Below, piece by piece: positions 52,906 to 64,000 of a stretch of DNA of 64,000 nucleotides; position 1 is the first letter of the stretch, and the number at the start of each line of letters is the position of its first letter. A program made the translations under genes and the position numbers. The notes under the pieces were generated by a model. The model had not been told where the DNA came from. It searched no databases and worked only from the letters and a program-made list of their open reading frames with translations. The stretch comes from Entoloma clypeatum (Eukaryota; Basidiomycota; Agaricomycetes; Agaricales; Entolomataceae), in the NCBI GenBank assembly GCA_963565915.1, contig OY751485.1, forward strand, positions 5,766,001 through 5,830,000. The letters are read 5' to 3'.

Positions 52906-54089
52906 GTTAGATGATGCAATGGCGTCCGGGATCGAGACGTGCGTCTTTTATAGGGTGTATGACGCCCGAGTGAAGTTTCACGTTAGTAAGAGAACGTCAC
53001 TTGCGAAAATAGACAGAGTAGACAATCCTTGCAGACCATTAGGGAAAATGAATGTCAAGTCGACAAGGTTTTAGCATGTGGACCACGATATCGCGTTCCA
53101 AAGGCTCAACCATGTGGACGAAAGGGCTGCAGTATATTCGTAGCAATCCGGTTGATACAGTACAAGAGACATTCCCTTCATGTAACTCTATACCTCGTGA
53201 AGATTATGAGCGCAATTCACGGGGCGAGAAATCTGAAAACTCACTCAGCACAACTCTAACACTTTCATCGGTAACCTCAGCCGTGCCCGGCCCACCCCCA
53301 GGTCTCCACCCTGCAGACTTAGACGGTACCCAGAAACCTTGTGTCCTATTCTAAAGGGCGTTTCGCAGTCCTGCTGGATAGAGAGGAAGAGTGAGGATTG
53401 AATCAGTTTCAAGGTCGACGAATGCATTGATGCTGGAGTAAAGAATTTGAGTTCTGGTGGTTGCCATCAAAACCGGGGAAAAATATTTGTCAACAAAGTT
53501 GCCTTCCCCCTCAATCTTTTCATAGCGATTCCCTTGGGAGAATAAAAAAGAGGAGGAAGGAGAAATTCGCCTGATTCCAAACAATGGGACCCTAGTGTCG
53601 TTTGCTTTCAAGTTCACCGAGTACAGCGCCAACTGGAAGCGCATTTACATGTGTCGCGAGTTGTATCAGAAACTTCGTAAAATGGTGCGAACATACATGG
53701 AAGGTCGTAGTACTATCGAAGTGTTGATATGTATGTACAAAACGTTAGAATATGCAGAATGCTAGGTACGATTCACCTGGGTATAGATAGTTAATCATGT
53801 GGGGTAAGAATAACAGGAGTTGAACGACATTAAGGCTACGATAGAGGGGATGATGATAAAGACCCGCATAAATGAAGTGTGAAGTGGATGCCGTTGAAGA
53901 TTGGTTGAAGAGTCCAAGGGAGTAAGTCTAAGAAGGGGGGCGGGGGTTCCGTTCGTGAGGGTTTCTAGGCCTTTCTATAAACTGCGTTCATCTAAAGATC
54001 ATATCGGTTCTTGGAATTGATTGTCACTTTGCAGCTCTACAAATGAGATGGACGTGACAAACCTTTCCATTCACAGAAGGAGATATTTT
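52906..54089. other. Intergenic region between MDR gene and terpene synthase
   Basis: 1.18 kb. The longest frame starting with ATG is 53,644-53,351 (minus, 97 codons, MRFQLALYSVNLKAND). It has no recognisable domain and no splice support, so I leave it as a weak candidate. The MDR promoter lies at the left end. Confidence 0.4.
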
Positions 54090-55257
54090 TTATTTATGGC
54101 GGGGAACGACCTTCACGACGCGAGTCGCCTTTACCTCTCTCCCTATCTTCCCGAAGTACCGTTCGGATTCGAAAGACCAGCGCAATGAGCCGATCATCCA
54201 GTCCGCGAGGCCATTGACATAAGTGTTGACATCGTCATCGATCTTCGGGCCCCAGGAAGGAATGTGCACCGAGTCTTCCATGAAGCGGTTGATGGATTGC
54301 TTGCACATCGCTCCTACCAAGTCGACAGCTGACTGCAGGTCGATGCCTTGTTCGTTCATCACGACCGCGATCATGTTGTGCGTGTCGCCCTTGGACTGCT
54401 CGACATTGTACGAGAAGATATCCTGGAGAAGTTGGGTATCAGCGCGAAAAATACAGCGGCAGAACAGGAATGCATACGTTGGACCATGTTACAAGATCGT
54501 TTGCAGCTTCCCCGAGGGACATGATTAAGGGGTGCTCCATCACCTCATTCGGGATATCGAGGTTGTACGCATCTGTATCATAATTATCAACTTGAACCGA
54601 AGAGAGGGACAGGGACAGCCACATTCGATCAGCGTCCAGCATGACTTGCAAGAGGATGTATCGCGACGCAACACAATGTAAGACTCCAAATCAGGAATGG
54701 CACCAGCTCCACGGTCTTTGGCCTGCTGCGTTACACTCTGAAAGAAGGAACCCATCGTCTTGATGAATCTTTGCTGCGTGCCTGGAGATGCGGTGAGAAT
54801 CATTCTCTTATAAAAGCTGCAACACAGGGGATCAGAACGTGGTGAACGACAAAACATGGGGTGCGACTCACTCTTTGGCCATTGTTCCAACGCGTTCGGG
54901 GCAACCATAGGCATGGGGGTCGTTGAGAGAGTTGAGGACAACGTCGGCGACCGTACGCGTTCCGTGATTATCCATGTCGTCAGAGATATCGTCGAGGTGG
55001 AACAAATAAGTAATGAAATCGTTACAGACTCGAAGCTGAGGAAAGGCAGCCCCGGGATAAGCCATGGCAGTGAGAAGGCCAGACTTGAGACCATGGAAAG
55101 AGTCCCGCGCCTTCCCCGTCACGTTGTTTCCCTCGAAGAACCATTGCGCCGTCTCGGTCGTCACTCGCTCGTGGTGACGGCTGACGCGCTGTTTAAACAC
55201 GCAATGCGAGATCAAGTCGGGGATGACAATCACCTCAGCTGATCGGGAGAATGACAT
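54090..55257 (-). CDS. Sesquiterpene synthase (class I terpene cyclase)
   Basis: Exons 55,257-54,872, 54,816-54,623, 54,572-54,478 and 54,422-54,090 give 335 residues, typical of basidiomycete sesquiterpene synthases. The Asp-rich metal-binding motif is LDDISDDMD at residues 88-96. The NSE triad is NDIFSYNVE at 225-233, completed across the last intron, followed by KGDTHN. DLESYIVLRRDTSSCKSCW and the Arg/Tyr of the C-terminal RWSFESERYF are also family features. The enzyme should ionise farnesyl diphosphate with Mg2+ and cyclise it; the product cannot be predicted here. A TATATAAG box lies at about 55,383 (minus). The start at ATG 55,257 is the first in frame. Confidence 0.94.
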
Positions 55258-55504
55258 GGAGTATGTCGGCGAGGGAGGGATGAACGAGGAAGACAACGGA
55301 TCTGGGCGGGGAGAAGAGAAGACAGCCCAACACAGACGAAGAGAGTCAGGGGAAGTGAGCAGTCCGCTGTATATGCTATCGTCTTATATAGGTATGATCG
55401 CTGCCTGATCCCGATATAACATGAACCGGAAACAAAACAGAGTTTCGCGACGTCCCTTCAACACGAGTGAAGGAGCCTGAGGTCGGCTGTCAGTCGGTCC
55501 TTCT
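55258..55504. promoter_or_regulatory. Shared divergent promoter region
   Basis: 247 bp separate the start codons of the terpene synthase (minus) and the small two-exon gene (plus). A TATATAAG element for the minus strand lies at 55,382-55,389. Co-regulation is inferred only from position. Confidence 0.4.
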
Positions 55505-55735
55505 ATGCCCTCCCTGAGTCTGGGTACTCCAATGCTGAACTCTGACCCTGTCCGTGTCGGTCCTGAGAATGGTTCGTATATTCCCGAGGAAAAACCCACC
55601 AAGAAAGAGGGTGAGTATGTCGTTAACCAGCTATTCCCCTTTGAAAATATATACTGATACATTTCCTGCGAGTTTTTCTTTGAAAAACACTCATCACTGT
55701 CAGGGTGGTATGTACAGTTCGAACCTGCAGATTAG
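55505..55735 (+). CDS. Small two-exon gene, 45 aa, unknown
   Basis: Exon 1 is 55,505-55,610 and exon 2 is 55,704-55,735, joined across a 93-nt intron with consensus GTGAGT donor and CTGTCAG acceptor. The protein begins MPSLSLGTPMLNSDPVRVG and ends KKEGWYVQFEPAD. It is hydrophilic, without signal peptide, membrane segment, Cys or a C-terminal CaaX box, so it is not a mating pheromone precursor. A read-through of the intron stops quickly, and splicing is needed for the WYVQFEPAD tail. No family is recognised. It may be a true small protein, or the 5' end of a longer unseen transcript. Confidence 0.45.
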
Positions 55736-58382
55736 TATGTGTGGTTGTAAGAAGGTTGAATCAGAACTGCACAAGTGACAGAGAGAGATCGATCACCGCG
55801 ATACCGTGACCAGGCACGAGGACGTGGCGGAGCCAAACGATTTTTCTCAGATTTTCTTTACGCCAAATGCGGATTTGGTCCTCCTGTCAACTCGCGAAAT
55901 TCTTGCGATGCCAGGCGTGTTAACTTCAGCAAACCCAATACATTGTCTCCATCGACTCCACCTTGATAGTTCCTAATGTGACTGGGATAACGCTTGCCAA
56001 TTGACTCAACCACTTCCTTTGTCAAACTGCCGAGCGTCTCATTACTCGATTTCTGTCAAGAGTGTTCGGATAAATGCACCAGAAACTTGTCGAAGTGACA
56101 TCGACAGAAATGATGCAACATAGTCCTATGTTTCCGCGTGCGGTTCTTCCATTTCACACTCAGGTTAGGTCGTTACGTAGATCAGATCGCGCATCTTGGA
56201 ATGCTGCATCTTTCTGAGTTATCCAGGACCTGGGTAGTGGAAGTAACATCTCAGAGTTTGTAACTTCCCATATCCAGCCTCGCGGGTCAGCTCGACTTCA
56301 TGGGCCCCTCCTTCCTAAACGTTTCTTCCCCATTCGTCGTCATATAATTGAAAACCATATCGCAACCCTTTTTTATGGGTCCCAAGGACGGATTTAGAGG
56401 ATCATCGGCACGTCTCCTTTCCACGTTTCCATGGCACCTCCTGTTCATATGTTATCGGATCTGCGAAGGTTCTATTTGCAGGTTTGGAGAGCCTGCCTCA
56501 ACGGCTTGGCATTGAGAGGGCCGCTCCTCATCACAGCACCCTTGCACGCCTATTGAGTTATACTCCTGAGCATTGAATTTGAAGAGGAACGTGCTTTCGA
56601 CGGGTAACCTCGAATATGATCCATACATCGGCCACGTATTTCGATCAGGGCTGCAGGGCACAATCCATTTTCTTTATCTTTGGTGACTTCCAAGTTGCTT
56701 TTAGTAGATGTTGACTGTGAATAGGGAACAGTAGGCGAGTGTTTACCCTGATAGGCTACCATAACTTGCGTTCTCTGTGCAAAAGTCTGAGTGGCGCGAT
56801 CAATCTTCATACATTATGAACAGTCAAAGAGGGCGTACCGACTTCCCGACATACTTATACAAAAAATAATTCATTCCCTTCTGATCACTTGTTACATGAC
56901 GAACCCGGCGGGCGATACAAGAACTTCAACGTTTCTGATCGGCACTGGCGTGATCTGATGGAATTAAGTCGGCTTTTGTGAGGCGGGACCTGGCGGGACG
57001 GAGGATACGGTGCCCTTACTTGCACGTCCGCGATTAATCCACCCCTGTGATGGTTGTAACGCAAGCTCAGAGCAACCGCTGACCGTCTCCGTCTCTGTGA
57101 GTTCCGTTCTAAATTCAAAAAAAAAAAAAAAAAAAAAAAATCTTTTCCACACATTCGGAATCCCTGTCAAACAATGTCACAGCTGTACAGTTGTGACAAG
57201 CCACAGGTCACACAGTACACTTCGAAAAGGAGGCGACGAGGAAAGATTTGGCGGCTGGCAGCGGCAGTTAATATAGGGTGGAGCGCGACGCTCGCGAGAG
57301 CGTCGATCATGCACGGGACATGAAAGGGGGCACGGCAGTAAAAAGTTGTTTTTAGACTACAACGTGTGAACTGCCTTTACTAGTAATATTAACGTTCCAT
57401 AATGTTTAAGTCCCCCCAGCGGACCCTCGGTGCGAACGCCCTCCACTGTATTTCCTGTCAGTGAGATTTTTTTCCATGTGCCATAAGAAGGGTACACTTC
57501 TTTTTTTTTCATTTTCAGAGGCCAGTCACTGGCCGACCACCCATTCCGAGTCAATGCTACAACAAGATCTTGCTCTACGCCGTAACCCGAGGCCTGCCCA
57601 TCTGTCGTGCTCAAGTTCGACATATCATAAATGTATCGGTGTAGGCCGAAAGATTTTTACTGTTTCCCCGTCATCAGTTTTGCAGATTGATCATCTCATA
57701 ACCACAGGTAAAACGATCAGCTGGACACCGGGAAAGCGCTTTCACAACCTGTGCCTTTCGTTCCTGAGTCTGTTTCAGGCTCTCGGTTCCGTTTTGATAA
57801 ATGCAGTGGTCCGTAAGGTAAGAGACTAGATTCTCAAAGCCGTCACTGACAAAAAACGCACACCGGTACTCGGGAGAGAAAGAGAGATTGCACGGAGAGC
57901 TGGAGTTGCGCCAGACGAATTTTGCCCGTGAGGTTGAAGGTGTCGAAGGTCAGTTCTCGCAGCACGAACAGGGTGTCAACTCGGAAAGTACTACCCTCAA
58001 GCTTTACACAGAATGGCGCAGGCCAATCAGAAGTCGATAACCATATACCCTTCAGTAATCTTCCTGTTGTATCACAATGCTGTACTTATCTATAGATATT
58101 TTCTCACTGATGTAGTCCATCTCGACATGTCCCGAGCTCACAGCTCATAGATGAGCACCTCCCGCGAAGACTGAATCAATTTGAGAAAGTCGTGCCAATG
58201 CAGAGCCTTAGTAACTCACCTTTTTTCCGTCACCACCGAATCCAAATCGATTCCGCAATCGATTCCGGCGCTGATGAAGGTCGTCGAGCAAATGTCTCTT
58301 TGATTTGACACGGAGGGTGATCTGTGTGAGCCGACGTTTTGAGACTCGCTCCGGCTGTGTCATTTCTCGTTCCCAATTTGTC
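55736..58382. other. Long gene-poor region
   Basis: 2.6 kb without a convincing gene. It contains a run of A (57,117-57,140) and several short frames. The best is minus 57,623-57,357 (88 codons, MSNLSTTDGQASGYGVEQD), which starts with ATG and reads protein-like but has no domain or splice support. Nothing else is recognised. Confidence 0.4.
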
Positions 58383-59748
58383 TCAAGCATGTCGAAAGGC
58401 GCCCCACCCGCAAACACAACAATCAACCAACCGGAGATCCGGTGATCCCCTGAACAATTTGTGAATGCTGGGTATTTGAAGTTGGCACCCCGGTGCGCTC
58501 AGGGTGAGAAGGGACGGTGTGTGTTCGAGAATAGGACCGAGGTCTTCGCATACCGCCGTGCTAGTTAACCGTAGGTGAACGAGAGGACAAGATGAACGGT
58601 GTAGCAACTGAGCAAGAGCTGGGCCGCTTGTGGTGTTTGGTTGTTGTGAAGCAACAGTTGAGGTATCCTCGAAAACCAAGATGGATAATGAGGGAAGAAC
58701 GAGAGGCTGAAGGGGATGAGAAGTCGACGCCGGGTAAGGATGAAGTGACAACGTGAGCGTGAGATCTCGGAGCCGAGGGACGCGAATACTGCCCATAGAG
58801 TAAAGGTCTGCGTTATCACTCCCAGTACGGATTCCAATCGCACATGAGACTAGGTTGAAACACTGTGAAAGAACTCGGTAAAAAGTGGACAAATGGAGGA
58901 AAAGTTCGTGGATGATGTCTAGATGGGTAAGATTCTTCCAAGGAAGGTGCAAGTTCAAAGGGAAAGTTGACACGTCTTCAAGACAAGCGTCCATGGTGTA
59001 CCCACGTAAACTATCGACGCCTTCGAAGAGTTGACAGCCGCCCTGGCGAACAGTATGAATTGTCATGGAGACATCTCGTAGGGCAGACAGCGCAAATGGT
59101 AAAGACAGGAAATGGGTCAAAGTGACCGAGAAAGCATCGATGTGCAGAGTAGTGATCCGGTTCAAGCAGGGCGTGATTAAATCATGCATTCCGTCGACGG
59201 GCCCTGGGTATAACAAGGCGTCTATCTTGAGCGAAGACCGACCGCTCCTCCGAAACACCTCAACCGCCATCGGCAGGATCTCTGGATTTGTACACCCTCC
59301 CCTCAGCTTGATGCGGTTCCAAAGCCGTGGCTCGTTCATGACAACGTTTCGCCATCTAGAGCAGACCTAGCCTAGCTTCCAAGCAGAGAAGGACCCCTCC
59401 CGGTGTGTCGGGGGAACACATACTTGGTAGTTATGAGGAAGCGAAAGGAGAAATATTTCAGACATGAGTTGGTATGATGCGGTTGACCCCATGGGCATCT
59501 CGATCCGTGAAGCGCGTTTCACCCGCTCAGCCAAGAGGGGGTCCAGCACCGAGTCGGCGCGTGAAATCTCGCGATCGAGATCTTCAAGGCCGCCTTGGTA
59601 TTTTGAGATAGAGTGAGGAATCTGCGGCTGATTTTCCGGAGGGAAAGCGCCGTTATTTTGCCTGATAATCTGTGGGAGATCAGAGTCGTCCAGCTGTGAG
59701 AACAATGTCGTCAGATACGACTGTCAACCAGTCCCTATCAAACTTACG
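58383..59748 (-). pseudogene. F-box/LRR-like protein with in-frame stop
   Basis: The main exon is 59,693-58,383. It is preceded by an intron (59,747-59,694, GTAAGT...CTCACAG) and a short 5' exon ending at 59,748, whose start is not resolved. The N-terminal part has the coiled LDREISRADSVLDPLLAERVK and YQLMSEIFLLSLP segments typical of the large basidiomycete F-box family, continuing PSAWKLG-type into VCSRWRNVVMNEPRLWNRI. Between them, at 59,367-59,369, is TAG, where CAG (Gln) is expected. The C-terminal 300 residues are leucine-rich with repeat-like segments (LTHLDIIHELF, LRDLTLTL, LVLPSLSILVF). One transition therefore splits an otherwise intact gene inside the F-box. Confidence 0.8.
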
Positions 59749-62700
59749 TGCTTCAACCTAACTATAGATGTAGCGCATTGGCACTTCTGTCGCCCCCGGC
59801 CGGTCTGCCACGATGATCGTCCACTCCCGTCTCATCGCCATTGCTGGAAAGGGCAACCTGAGGTGACAAGTAATACTGGCAGGTGCGTGGTTCCGGGATA
59901 TATATATACGGATTTGTTGAAACTCCCGTTTCCAGCCGATTTCTTCCGGCAGGAAATCCTCTTTTTTTTTTTTTGTTCGGAGAGAAATCGGCCAAATCCG
60001 CAGGGTCCCATGGACCATGGCCATCAAGAAAGGGAAGCTCGGAAAACATTTGCCAGCCCGAAGTACTTACCCTATCCGAATCATGGACCCCGTCCGGAGA
60101 GATCCGACTGCCCCATGTACTTGCATACATGCTGGCGTTCAAAGCCGCAGCATATGGACATCGCCACACTTTTTCATCTGCATCCTGGTTCGACCCCCTC
60201 CACCCACCTTATCAGCGTTGGCGTCGGGCATGATACCCCGCCGACGACAAGTCGACAGCGCTTCATTCACGACGTGGCCAAGCAAGCCCCCAGTGAAATC
60301 ATCCCTGTCATTCATGTTCCGGCCCACAGTCGCCCTCGGGCCGTGGCACTGGACAGGAAGACAAAATAGGAACGATGTCAATGTCCGAACGCGTCCGAGT
60401 CAGGCCACGACGTCATAAAAAACGAACAACGCCGCAAGCCCGTCCGAGTCACCGTCGATGAAAGTAACTCTATGCCCCAAACACTAGGTATGGTCTGCTT
60501 GTGTACCTTAAACGCCCCGGCAGGTTGATCAATTACATATAATGTAGCCCCCGTTCTTAAATTTGCTTTCCGGTCTGGCAGGGATCAAAAGAACTCTGGA
60601 GGGGAGGCAGGTGCGCGCTGGCGAAAATAGCGCTTGGGCTATAATTACTCACCTTTATGTAGGTTGAGCGAATCAGGAGACCTTCTCCCCCCCCCCAGCC
60701 CACCCCAGTTCCGAGTCCTGTGGCGGCGGCGACGGCGACAGGATAAGATCAAGCTTGATATCGAGTTGAGAAGGGTGGGGTGGCGGTGACGGTGACGGTG
60801 ACGCTTTGGCTCCGTTCAACAAAAGAAGGCTTCTTACCCCCGCGTGTCATATTTGAAGGCAGTCGGATATTCCGAGTCGTGCGCCACCTTGTCCAATTGC
60901 AAAGACAGCGCTGATTGTGGGTGAGACGGTTCGTAATCTTTTGAACGTTTCATGCATGCAGTGCTGCGTGTTGCAGACTGTCGAACACCTCATTTGGTTG
61001 AGAATCGGACCAACCTGAAGGTCAGCGGGGAATGAGATCTGCCATCTGGTAGGGTCTTCCTCTTCCTCCCCCCCGTCGAGTCCTTTTGTTTACTTCATTA
61101 GTGCCGAGTAAGACTTTCTTTCTCTTGCAGGAAAGAACACGCTCCAAATCGTTGGGCCCTTACATAAGATTGGGCGATAAAGGAAAATTCTGAATTATCC
61201 GATGCTATGGACCGCGACGGAACGGGAAAAAAATGAACACACGCCCCCCCACGAGAGAACCACCAAGCACCTGAAAAATGGTACTTGACGATCTAATCCT
61301 GGACGCCTAGCTCGCGAAAATAACTCACGGAGCCCCATCTCTTCCGCCTGTCACGCGTGGTTATGTAGGAGGGGGGAAAGGAACCCGCAGAATGACGACC
61401 GAACGATGATCGTGAATTGGATTCGAAGTTCAAGTCGCTCGTTTGTTCTTCTTTGGGCCTTTCTTCTCCCGTAATCGCTCAATCAAGTTCTATATGGTAT
61501 GTTTACTTGTGCAATTTTCTTTTTTGTTCTTCAAGGGTACGATTGAAAGATTTGAGTCGCTGGCACGACAGGGGTTCTCGACGACGGTACCGCCCAACTA
61601 CTGACTAATGACTATAGACCGACGACTCCTGAGGGATGGCGGGTCCCGACGAGAATCCATCAGCGTCGTCGTCATTGATATCAGATTCCGTGAATCGTTG
61701 CGCGAGGCGAAGACTATGGGGGATCGGGGGTTGGAGATGAAAGGGTCACTGCGAAGAGATGAGTTTGTGATAGGGGCGAGATAGGCTTTGGGGGCTGGGG
61801 GGGTTAAGTCACGGTAAGAAGGCTCCGTATGTGCGTGAGAGGTTCGGCGAACCTCTGGCGAGATGGGAAGATGAAAGGACAGGGAAAGGGAAAGGGGTGG
61901 TTGTTCTGGATCAGATGTTGGAGTTCGTGTTGTGTTTTTTCTTCTTTTATTTCGCAAGGCCATAGATGACCAGTCTTTTCTCGTTCCTGGAGAAGGCCTT
62001 TCCCCGTCCAAGTTCATCTCAATGCTGATGATCACCCCTGCAGTAAGTAAAATGTACCTCAGCTTCGCTATAGAAGGGCTAACCTGATATCTGGTGATAT
62101 TTTTCCAAATGGTACAGACATACAGTAACTTAAATAACATGGAGAGATTAAGCTCCATGATTCTGATGATTCACAAAAACACCGCGCTTCTTTTTGCTCC
62201 ACTGCGGTAACGATAAATATGCGGGGTAATGTATGTAACCAGTGCGTCAGGGGAAGAGGTTCTGTTCGGATTTTGCTCAAGGGACTGCCAGTGAGAGAGA
62301 GCGTTGTTGGAGTAAGCATGTATGTACGTCGTTTTCTCTCGTGAGGCCAATAGATATCTGTACGTATGGTGTGGAGTCAACGCAGCCAATCGCGAAAAAG
62401 CCATTCTTAGGAGGCGTGCACTTGTTCACTGCCACCGTTATGGAGGTGAAATTTGAGATAGTCAGACAATGAACGCCAAGGACGACATATGGGGGTTCCG
62501 AATTCGAGGGAGGGATGTGGTAGAGGGGGGGGGGGATTTTTACATGCTGTAAGAGGGAAAGAACGTGCAAATTTTTTTTGGGCAGTGGTTTGGATATTAT
62601 TACACGGGGACGTCTGGATCTCGTCGGGAACGGGGAGATCCGGGGCGTGTGCGGCGTGTTGGAGGGAATGGAATGGACGGGTCGCGCGTGGTGTAGTATG

Positions 62701-63623
62701 TATGTAGTAGGTATGCAGACTTACTATAGCAGCATAGCGGTACACGTGGAATTAGGATGCACTGGGATGTGGTTTTGTATAATGGGTACATGTAATAATA
62801 AAAGATGTCATGGGGTGGCCGGATGCGGATGCGGGGGTGGTCTGGAATCTGGATGCATTGATGATTGGCGTCTGGGACCCTGCAGGAATGCGTAAGCAGA
62901 GTGAAAATCGGCGCGGTGTTTTTTTGTAAAACGAAAAAGATGGCCTGCAGTCTGATGTCAGGCCGGGCAGGATGTCGTGTCACCTTTTTTTTTTGAAAAT
63001 TTTGATGAATGGTGTCTGAATTATACATTGGGGATTGAAATTTCGTTTTTCATTTTTGATTTAGAGTTTTGAAAAGTGGGCATGGGCTGTGCCTGGATTC
63101 GTTCGAGTCGAGTCTAGGGGGAGATTCGTGTCAGTCGAGGGTCTGGTGGGTTGTGCGGGATGCGGGAGTTTTGGGTTAGCATTAAGAGAGGATCCGTCGT
63201 GGACGTGGGACGACACGAGCGTTTCTGGCAGTTTCGACCCGTATCTGGGGGAAAGGTCCGGAACGGGACATGACATGTGTGCATGGGTGACTAAATTCGG
63301 ACAACGCAAGTTTCCGAGGATTAAAAAAAATGACTAATATTATTATTATTGAAAACCGAGGTCGATGATCGTGTGAAGGAAAAAAAAATGGAGGAGTGTG
63401 GTTCATGCCAACGGACCTGGTCGTCTTGTTGTTTATTTAGATGCGCCCCAGTTTCAGGTTCCCATTTTCTTTTTTCCCCCCTCTACGTCTGCGTCTTTCG
63501 TCTGCCTCTCTCTCTCCCTCTCTCTGTTACTTGCCTCGCCTCTGCCTCGTGTGTCGATCAGGTATATAAAGTTAACCCCTCCGAGAACGTCGGCTACGCG
63601 GACCTTGGAATTATAGAAGAACC
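59749..63623. other. Long intergenic region
   Basis: 3.9 kb with no gene I can support. It holds a CGG/CGA-type short-repeat stretch (GGCGGCGGCGACGGCGAC, about 60,722, and GGTGACGGTGACGGTGACG, about 60,786). There is also a plus-strand frame 60,017-60,418 and a minus-strand frame 62,158-61,598 that are Ser/Pro-rich and unsupported. Homopolymer tracts (G-run at 62,526, T-runs at 59,962 and 62,985) are common. The right end carries the promoter of the next gene. Confidence 0.4.
63474..63570 (+). promoter_or_regulatory. CT-rich core promoter with TATA element
   Basis: A pyrimidine tract (TTTTCCCCCCTCTACG and CTCTCTCTCCCTCTCTCTG, 63,471-63,525) is followed by GTATATAAAG at about 63,560, 60 bp before ATG 63,624. 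The order is unusual (the CT tract precedes the TATA-like box), but both are common in basidiomycete promoters. Confidence 0.45.
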
Positions 63624-64000
63624 ATGAGATTATCAGCGGCGACGACAGCGTCATCAGCATCAACGCCTCGCTTCCAAGATGAGGGTAGAAGCAGAAGCGG
63701 AAGATCTGGTGGCGAGCCGGAGCCAGGAAGCCGGGCCACGCGCCTGTTGAGGAGGCAGGTGTGTTGTGTGTGTCTTTGTTGAATTGGAGCTGGTACTTAA
63801 AGTTTGTTAGATCCCCGAGTCCACCTCGACCACCCGAGCTCGTCTGAGCCTCTTCATGACCACCATGTCCCCGTCCCCTTCTCGGTCTGCCTCCCCTATG
63901 GCCTCCTCAGCACGTGCCACACGCCAACGCCAACGCCAGCAGCAACAAGACGAGCAAAGCAAGACAGAGCGGCTGCTAATGACCACCCTTCTCCGTGACG
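63624..64000 (+). CDS. 5' end of an unrecognised gene, runs off the window
   Basis: Exon 1 (63,624-63,758, MRLSAATTASSASTPRF) and exon 2 (63,811 to the window end) are joined by a 52-nt phase-0 intron (GTGTGT...TTGTTAG). The first 108 residues are Ser/Thr/Arg-rich and low-complexity, followed by a Gln/Arg run (RQRQRQQQQDEQ) and the start of an ordered region (KTERLLMTTLLRD). No domain is visible before the window ends. ATG context is AACCATGAG. Confidence 0.55.

Noticed and set aside
57117..57140. A-run as a SINE/LINE or processed-pseudogene tail
   Set aside because: No target duplication or recognisable body upstream; an isolated homopolymer.
59863..60418. Two overlapping plus-strand frames upstream of the F-box gene
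   Set aside because: No domain, no splice support, Pro/His-rich composition typical of chance frames in GC-rich sequence.

Overview
This is a fungal nuclear window, most likely from an Agaricomycete (mushroom-forming basidiomycete). The right-hand genes are split by many short introns (mostly 50-90 nt, GTRNGT...YAG). They include a basidiomycete-type sesquiterpene synthase, tandem secreted class-3 lipases, a degenerate F-box/LRR-type gene and housekeeping trafficking genes (SNX3-like, SEC2-like). Nothing bacterial was seen.

Left part, 1-39,000: a retrotransposon graveyard with a readable insertion order. A chromovirus-type Ty3/Gypsy element (Gypsy-A, minus) runs from its 5' LTR at 23,140-23,527 down to a broken 3' end at about 282. 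It was split by a second chromodomain Gypsy (Gypsy-B1, plus, 4,391-21,728, TSD CTCCA). B1 was split by a Ty1/Copia element (Copia-1, plus), which was split by Copia-2 (minus, 10,253-15,911, TSD ATTCA). A second Gypsy-B copy (B2, minus, 26,989-38,995, TSD GGATG) lies tail-to-tail with B1 and carries its own Copia (Copia-3, minus, 33,031-38,385, TSD GCACC). Copia-3 in turn carries a solo LTR (36,490-36,947, TSD CATTG). Between the two B copies lie the Gypsy-A gag end, a Tc1-type DNA transposon (24,604-26,162, TA TSD), a degenerate minisatellite and another solo LTR (26,332-26,718, TSD AACGT).

Mechanistic signals in the repeats: both Gypsy families carry a 10-11 nt primer-binding site just after the 5' LTR that is complementary to the predicted 5' end of their own transcript (Tf1-style self-priming). 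Gypsy-A has a perfect GGGTTTT slippery heptamer two codons before the gag stop, with pol in the -1 frame. The Copia elements have a primer site resembling the complement of an initiator tRNA-Met anticodon arm. Nearly all premature stops in the LTR elements are TGA, and where a sister copy can be compared the codon is usually CGA there (C-to-T at CpG). Gypsy-B carries a third, unbroken ORF after pol with a pyrimidine-rich leader and a strong ATG context.

Right part, 39,000-64,000: host DNA. In order: minisatellite; a small cysteine-rich secreted protein (40,294-40,634, +); a SEC2-domain Rab exchange factor (41,387-43,105, -); an unresolved coding region (43.9-44.7 kb); SNX3-like PX protein (44,938-45,665, -); lipase 1 (46,021-47,462, -); lipase 2 (49,079-50,498, -, same ten-exon structure, one 1-nt frameshift); a zinc-independent alkenal-reductase-type MDR enzyme (51,199-52,905, -); a sesquiterpene synthase (54,090-55,257, -) with a divergent 45-codon two-exon gene (55,505-55,735, +); an F-box/LRR-like pseudogene (58,383-59,748, -) with one in-frame TAG; and the start of a new gene (63,624 onward, +). 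The lipases, reductase and terpene synthase share a strand and could be a small secondary-metabolism/secretion neighbourhood, but no P450 or regulator was seen.
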